From Theodoxus fluviatilis (Eukaryota > Mollusca > Gastropoda > Cycloneritida > Neritidae): DNA of 41,454 nt. Both the position numbers and the translations under genes were made by a program. Shown here in pieces: positions 25,510 through 41,454 of this stretch (its first letter is position 1; each line of letters opens with the position of its first letter). The DNA lies in contig JAWQFJ010000580.1 in the NCBI GenBank assembly GCA_034096865.1, positions 162,501 to 203,954 of the forward strand, read 5' to 3'. Under the pieces are notes generated by a model. That model saw only the letters and a list, made by a program, of their open reading frames with translations. It made no database searches and was not told the DNA's origin.

Positions 25510-25510
<1 letters not shown>
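22671..25510 (-). other. Unique sequence, possible 3' UTR of SPSB3
   Basis: No exon or mobile element is supported. The + strand is A/C-rich. A - strand AATAAA at 24772-24767, about 1 kb past the SPSB3 stop, is a plausible proximal poly(A) signal. Short ORFs here show no recognisable domain. Confidence 0.35.
24767..24772 (-). terminator. Candidate proximal poly(A) signal for SPSB3
   Basis: TTTATT on the + strand reads AATAAA on the - strand, about 1,005 bases beyond the SPSB3 stop codon. It gives an ordinary-length 3' UTR, but no cleavage evidence is available. Confidence 0.3.
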
Positions 25511-25540
<30 letters not shown>

Positions 25541-25550
25541 AAGGGGGGGG
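25511..25550. repeat. Poly-G tract
   Basis: About 40 G with one AA interruption, 230 bp beyond the SPSB3 stop on the 3' side. Such runs are error-prone in sequencing, so the length is unreliable. Confidence 0.9.
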
Positions 25551-25776
25551 GATCCCACATCTCTTAATGAACATCCTCACTGCTTGACTTCACTGGAAAC
25601 TCACTTCACATTTACACACAAACCCTCAAGCTCAATGTACTTCCAGAACAGATCCAGGATCTGCAAGAATCCATCCACTACTGGTCCTTTCCTGGCTGGC
25701 TCTGCAGCACCACAGAAGGGATGCCTGTGTAAGTGCTGGAATCACCAGAGCAGCTGCCGCTGCTGCAAGAAAGCCA

Positions 25777-39574
<13,798 letters not shown>

Positions 39575-39984
39575 TGTCGGGATGAATCTTCTGGTCTCGA
39601 GTGGAAGAGCAGAAAAACTGAATAGGTTGTTCCAGTTCGCCAGATTCGTTCACGTCGTGGTACTTTTGTTTCGTACCGCTCAAGATTTTGTGTGAGGGCT
39701 AAAAAGCGTTACAGTCAAGGACAAAAACAAACCTCAATGATCAATCGCCGATCATGAGATCTCAGCCTAACACTAACAGATACAGCTGGCAAAATGCTCT
39801 CCCCTTTGCCTCGTTGAAACCGGGTACAACAACTACGCAATGCTTACATGAACTAAACTGCTAAGATCAGAAAATTATAATATCTGGCAAAACCCTTGCC
39901 ACACAACACATCGGAATGTGACAATAAGCCTACTGCACACTCCCAATTATGTTGTGGTGTGGCATGTCCATTTCCATAACATAG

Positions 39985-40145
39985 GTCACTTCCGGTTTTC
40001 AATTCGCTTCCGGAATGTTTGAGAATTTTCAGGAGTTACTTCCCATTCACCTCCGACCACAAAGTACTGCTGAAATGGTAGTTGTCGGCAACATTTCCGG
40101 ACACTGTACCCCAGTTTCAAATCTCGGCATTTCTCGCGAGAACGG
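39985..40145. promoter_or_regulatory. Candidate SPSB3 (possibly bidirectional) promoter
   Basis: About 410-570 bp upstream of the SPSB3 start codon there are three ETS-type sites, CACTTCCGG (39987-39995), GCTTCCGGAA (40006-40015) and ATTTCCGG (40093-40100). A perfect TCTCGCGAGA palindrome lies at 40132-40141. Both motif classes are established in vertebrate CpG-rich housekeeping promoters (ETS factors; BANP for TCTCGCGAGA). No TATA box was recognised. Promoter function and the TSS are inference. Confidence 0.5.
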
Positions 40146-40623
40146 ACAATTATAAACGTCGTTTAGCTTAAGATTACACCCGAATCACGCGGACCGTTAA
40201 GGTGCATCAATGTGACAAATGGAAAATCAATTTTTTTTTAAATTAAAATATTTGTTTTTGAATTTGTACATTGTGTTGTCTGCTTAGTATGGTCTGATTT
40301 ATTTTGACAGACCACGTACTGTTTATCAGAATAGTAGTTAAGTCAGTGTCATTTGTGCTTTGGAAAAATGCACCTCAAGTGATGGAGCTCTGCATTTGTT
40401 CTGTACTTGGATTTTTGTGTTTTTTGGCAATGAATTCTAAAGGTTTGGGACAACGTCATGTTTTGGAGAGGGAATGACGTCAACGCAGGTTGCTTTAGAC
40501 AAAAACATCACCAATAACGCAGTTGGAGAAAGATTCGAAAATTAGAGGGAGAAAAAAAAGATCAGATGGACCAGTAGCAGCAGGAGGATGAGGAGGAGAA
40601 AGAGAAAGAAGAAGAGGAAGAGG

Positions 40624-40698
40624 ATGGCAGAACCGTCAGGCTACCAGACCGACACCTGCATCCGTGAAGAAGATGAAGAAGAGGAGGAAGACGATTGA
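40624..40698 (+). CDS. Small ORF, 24 residues, first copy of the MAEPSG unit
   Basis: ATG to TGA. It starts MAEPSGYQTDTCIRE, identical to the second copy, then turns into an acidic run (DEEEEEDD) encoded by GAA/GAG repeats. It is probably a broken duplicate. Translation is not shown. Confidence 0.2.
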   Translation: MAEPSGYQTDTCIREEDEEEEEDD

Positions 40699-40743
40699 AG
40701 AAGAAGAGGAGGAAGAAGATGATTGAAGAAGAGGAGGAAGAGG

Positions 40744-40872
40744 ATGGCAGAACCGTCAGGCTACCAGACCGACACCTGCATCCGTGAAGATGTGATAACA
40801 GTGCTGGACCTGTCGCCAGGGTCTTCGGTGACCTCCTCTCCACACCGTCACCGCGGAAAGCGCCGGCCGTGA
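40744..40872 (+). CDS. Small ORF, 42 residues, hypothetical
   Basis: ATG to TGA. It starts MAEPSGYQTDTCIREDVITV, continues through a Ser-rich stretch (SPGSSVTSSP) and ends with the basic HRHRGKRRP. It crosses the junction between two different tandem units, which argues for caution. No known domain is recognised. No splice sites were established, so it may equally be part of a longer exon or noncoding. Confidence 0.25.
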   Translation: MAEPSGYQTDTCIREDVITVLDLSPGSSVTSSPHRHRGKRRP

Positions 40873-41225
40873 ATGAGGACGACAGCACACCCACTGCCAT
40901 GTACCACAGTGCTGGACCTGTCGCCAGGGTCTTCAGTGACCTCCTCTCACACCGTCACCGCGGAAAGCGCCGGCCGTGAATGAGGACGACAGCACACCCA
41001 CTGCCATGTACCTGAAGGAAGGGGACGACAGCACACCCACTGCCATGTACCTGAAGGAAGGGGACGACAGCACACCCACTGCCATGTACCTGAAGGAAGG
41101 TCGTGAGTAACGAGTAATGAAAAGAGAAGAAGTCCATGGCACCATCGAAATGAGTGATAGAGACTAGAGACTGCTGAACATTCATACCGTCAATTGATAG
41201 CCATTCATTTATTTGTTTAAAGACT

Positions 41226-41231
41226 AATAAA
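41226..41231 (+). terminator. Candidate poly(A) signal for the small + transcript
   Basis: AATAAA about 115 bp past the last 39-bp repeat; a second lies at 41298-41303. Both are in AT-rich sequence. Confidence 0.3.
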
Positions 41232-41454
41232 AAAGTGACAGACTACATTTTTCTATTGTATGATTATTGCCCGCTTGGATTTTGTGTGTGTGAAATTAAT
41301 AAATGTACTAGTGAAAAGAAAAGAAAATTGGTGTATCATCTTTGTGCCTGTCTGATAGTAAACAGAGAAAAAGTACACGCGCCATTCTGAGAAAGATAAA
41401 TACATTTACATTTAGTCTCATTTTCTTTGGCATACACGCAAAAAACCCAGGCCG

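Larger units (their letters stand above)
40560..41231 (+). other. Block of nested tandem duplications with small ORFs, candidate divergent transcript
   Basis: After a GA-rich stretch, a 120-bp unit is duplicated (ATGs at 40624 and 40744). It is followed by a unit of about 106 bp duplicated with a 108-bp offset (40799-40905, 40907-41012) and a 39-bp unit in three copies (40985, 41024, 41063). Two short ORFs begin with the same MAEPSGYQTDTCIRE. Further on, one frame reads DDSTPTAMYLKEG in perfect 13-residue repeats. An AATAAA at 41226 and another at 41298 follow. The location downstream of the promoter-like region suggests a transcript divergent from SPSB3. I do not recognise the product. Confidence 0.4.

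Overview
This is a window of animal nuclear DNA. Its coding exons are split by GT-AG introns, CDS is sparse, and dispersed transposons and microsatellites are abundant. The mix of AGGTCA-rich dispersed elements, zinc-knuckle LINE tails and tRNA-type SINEs suggests a mollusc, probably a gastropod; that placement is inference. There is no bacterial operon, CRISPR array, rRNA or tRNA gene, or virus.

Two protein-coding genes lie tail to tail. On the + strand, 223-4735 is the 3' end of a gene I cannot name: three exons in correct phase ending in an acidic tail. On the - strand, 39574-25777 is a complete five-exon gene encoding a 326-residue SPSB3-type SPRY/SOCS-box protein, a CUL5 ubiquitin-ligase substrate receptor. 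All exon phases join without a break.

Between the two stop codons (4735 and 25777) there are no convincing exons. The + strand is T/G-rich from 4.7 to 12.3 kb and A/C-rich from 17.8 to 25.7 kb. This is what two very long convergent 3' UTRs would look like. They meet at a 4.7-kb minisatellite (about 13022-17753) built from 21-bp and 15-bp units.

The SPSB3 introns are loaded with mobile DNA. Intron 4 holds an 878-bp fold-back element with a 7-bp target duplication and a 441-bp TIR element. Intron 3 holds a truncated LINE. Intron 2 holds two LINE 3' fragments embedded in (TC)n. Intron 1 holds an AGGTCA element, a SINE-like repeat and a third, rearranged LINE copy that also abuts (TC)n. The last intron of the + gene holds another AGGTCA element, a 292-bp fold-back element with an 8-bp target duplication, and a SINE. 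The intron before it holds a perfect 50-bp palindrome.

Upstream of SPSB3 is a promoter-like region (ETS-type CCGGAA sites and a perfect TCTCGCGAGA palindrome, 39985-40145). Beyond it on the + strand lies a compact block of nested tandem duplications with small ORFs and poly(A) signals (40560-41303), a candidate divergent transcript. The best leads are the LINE family always joined to (TC)n in one orientation, the fold-back elements, the nuclear-receptor-site element, the palindrome and the divergent small-ORF locus.
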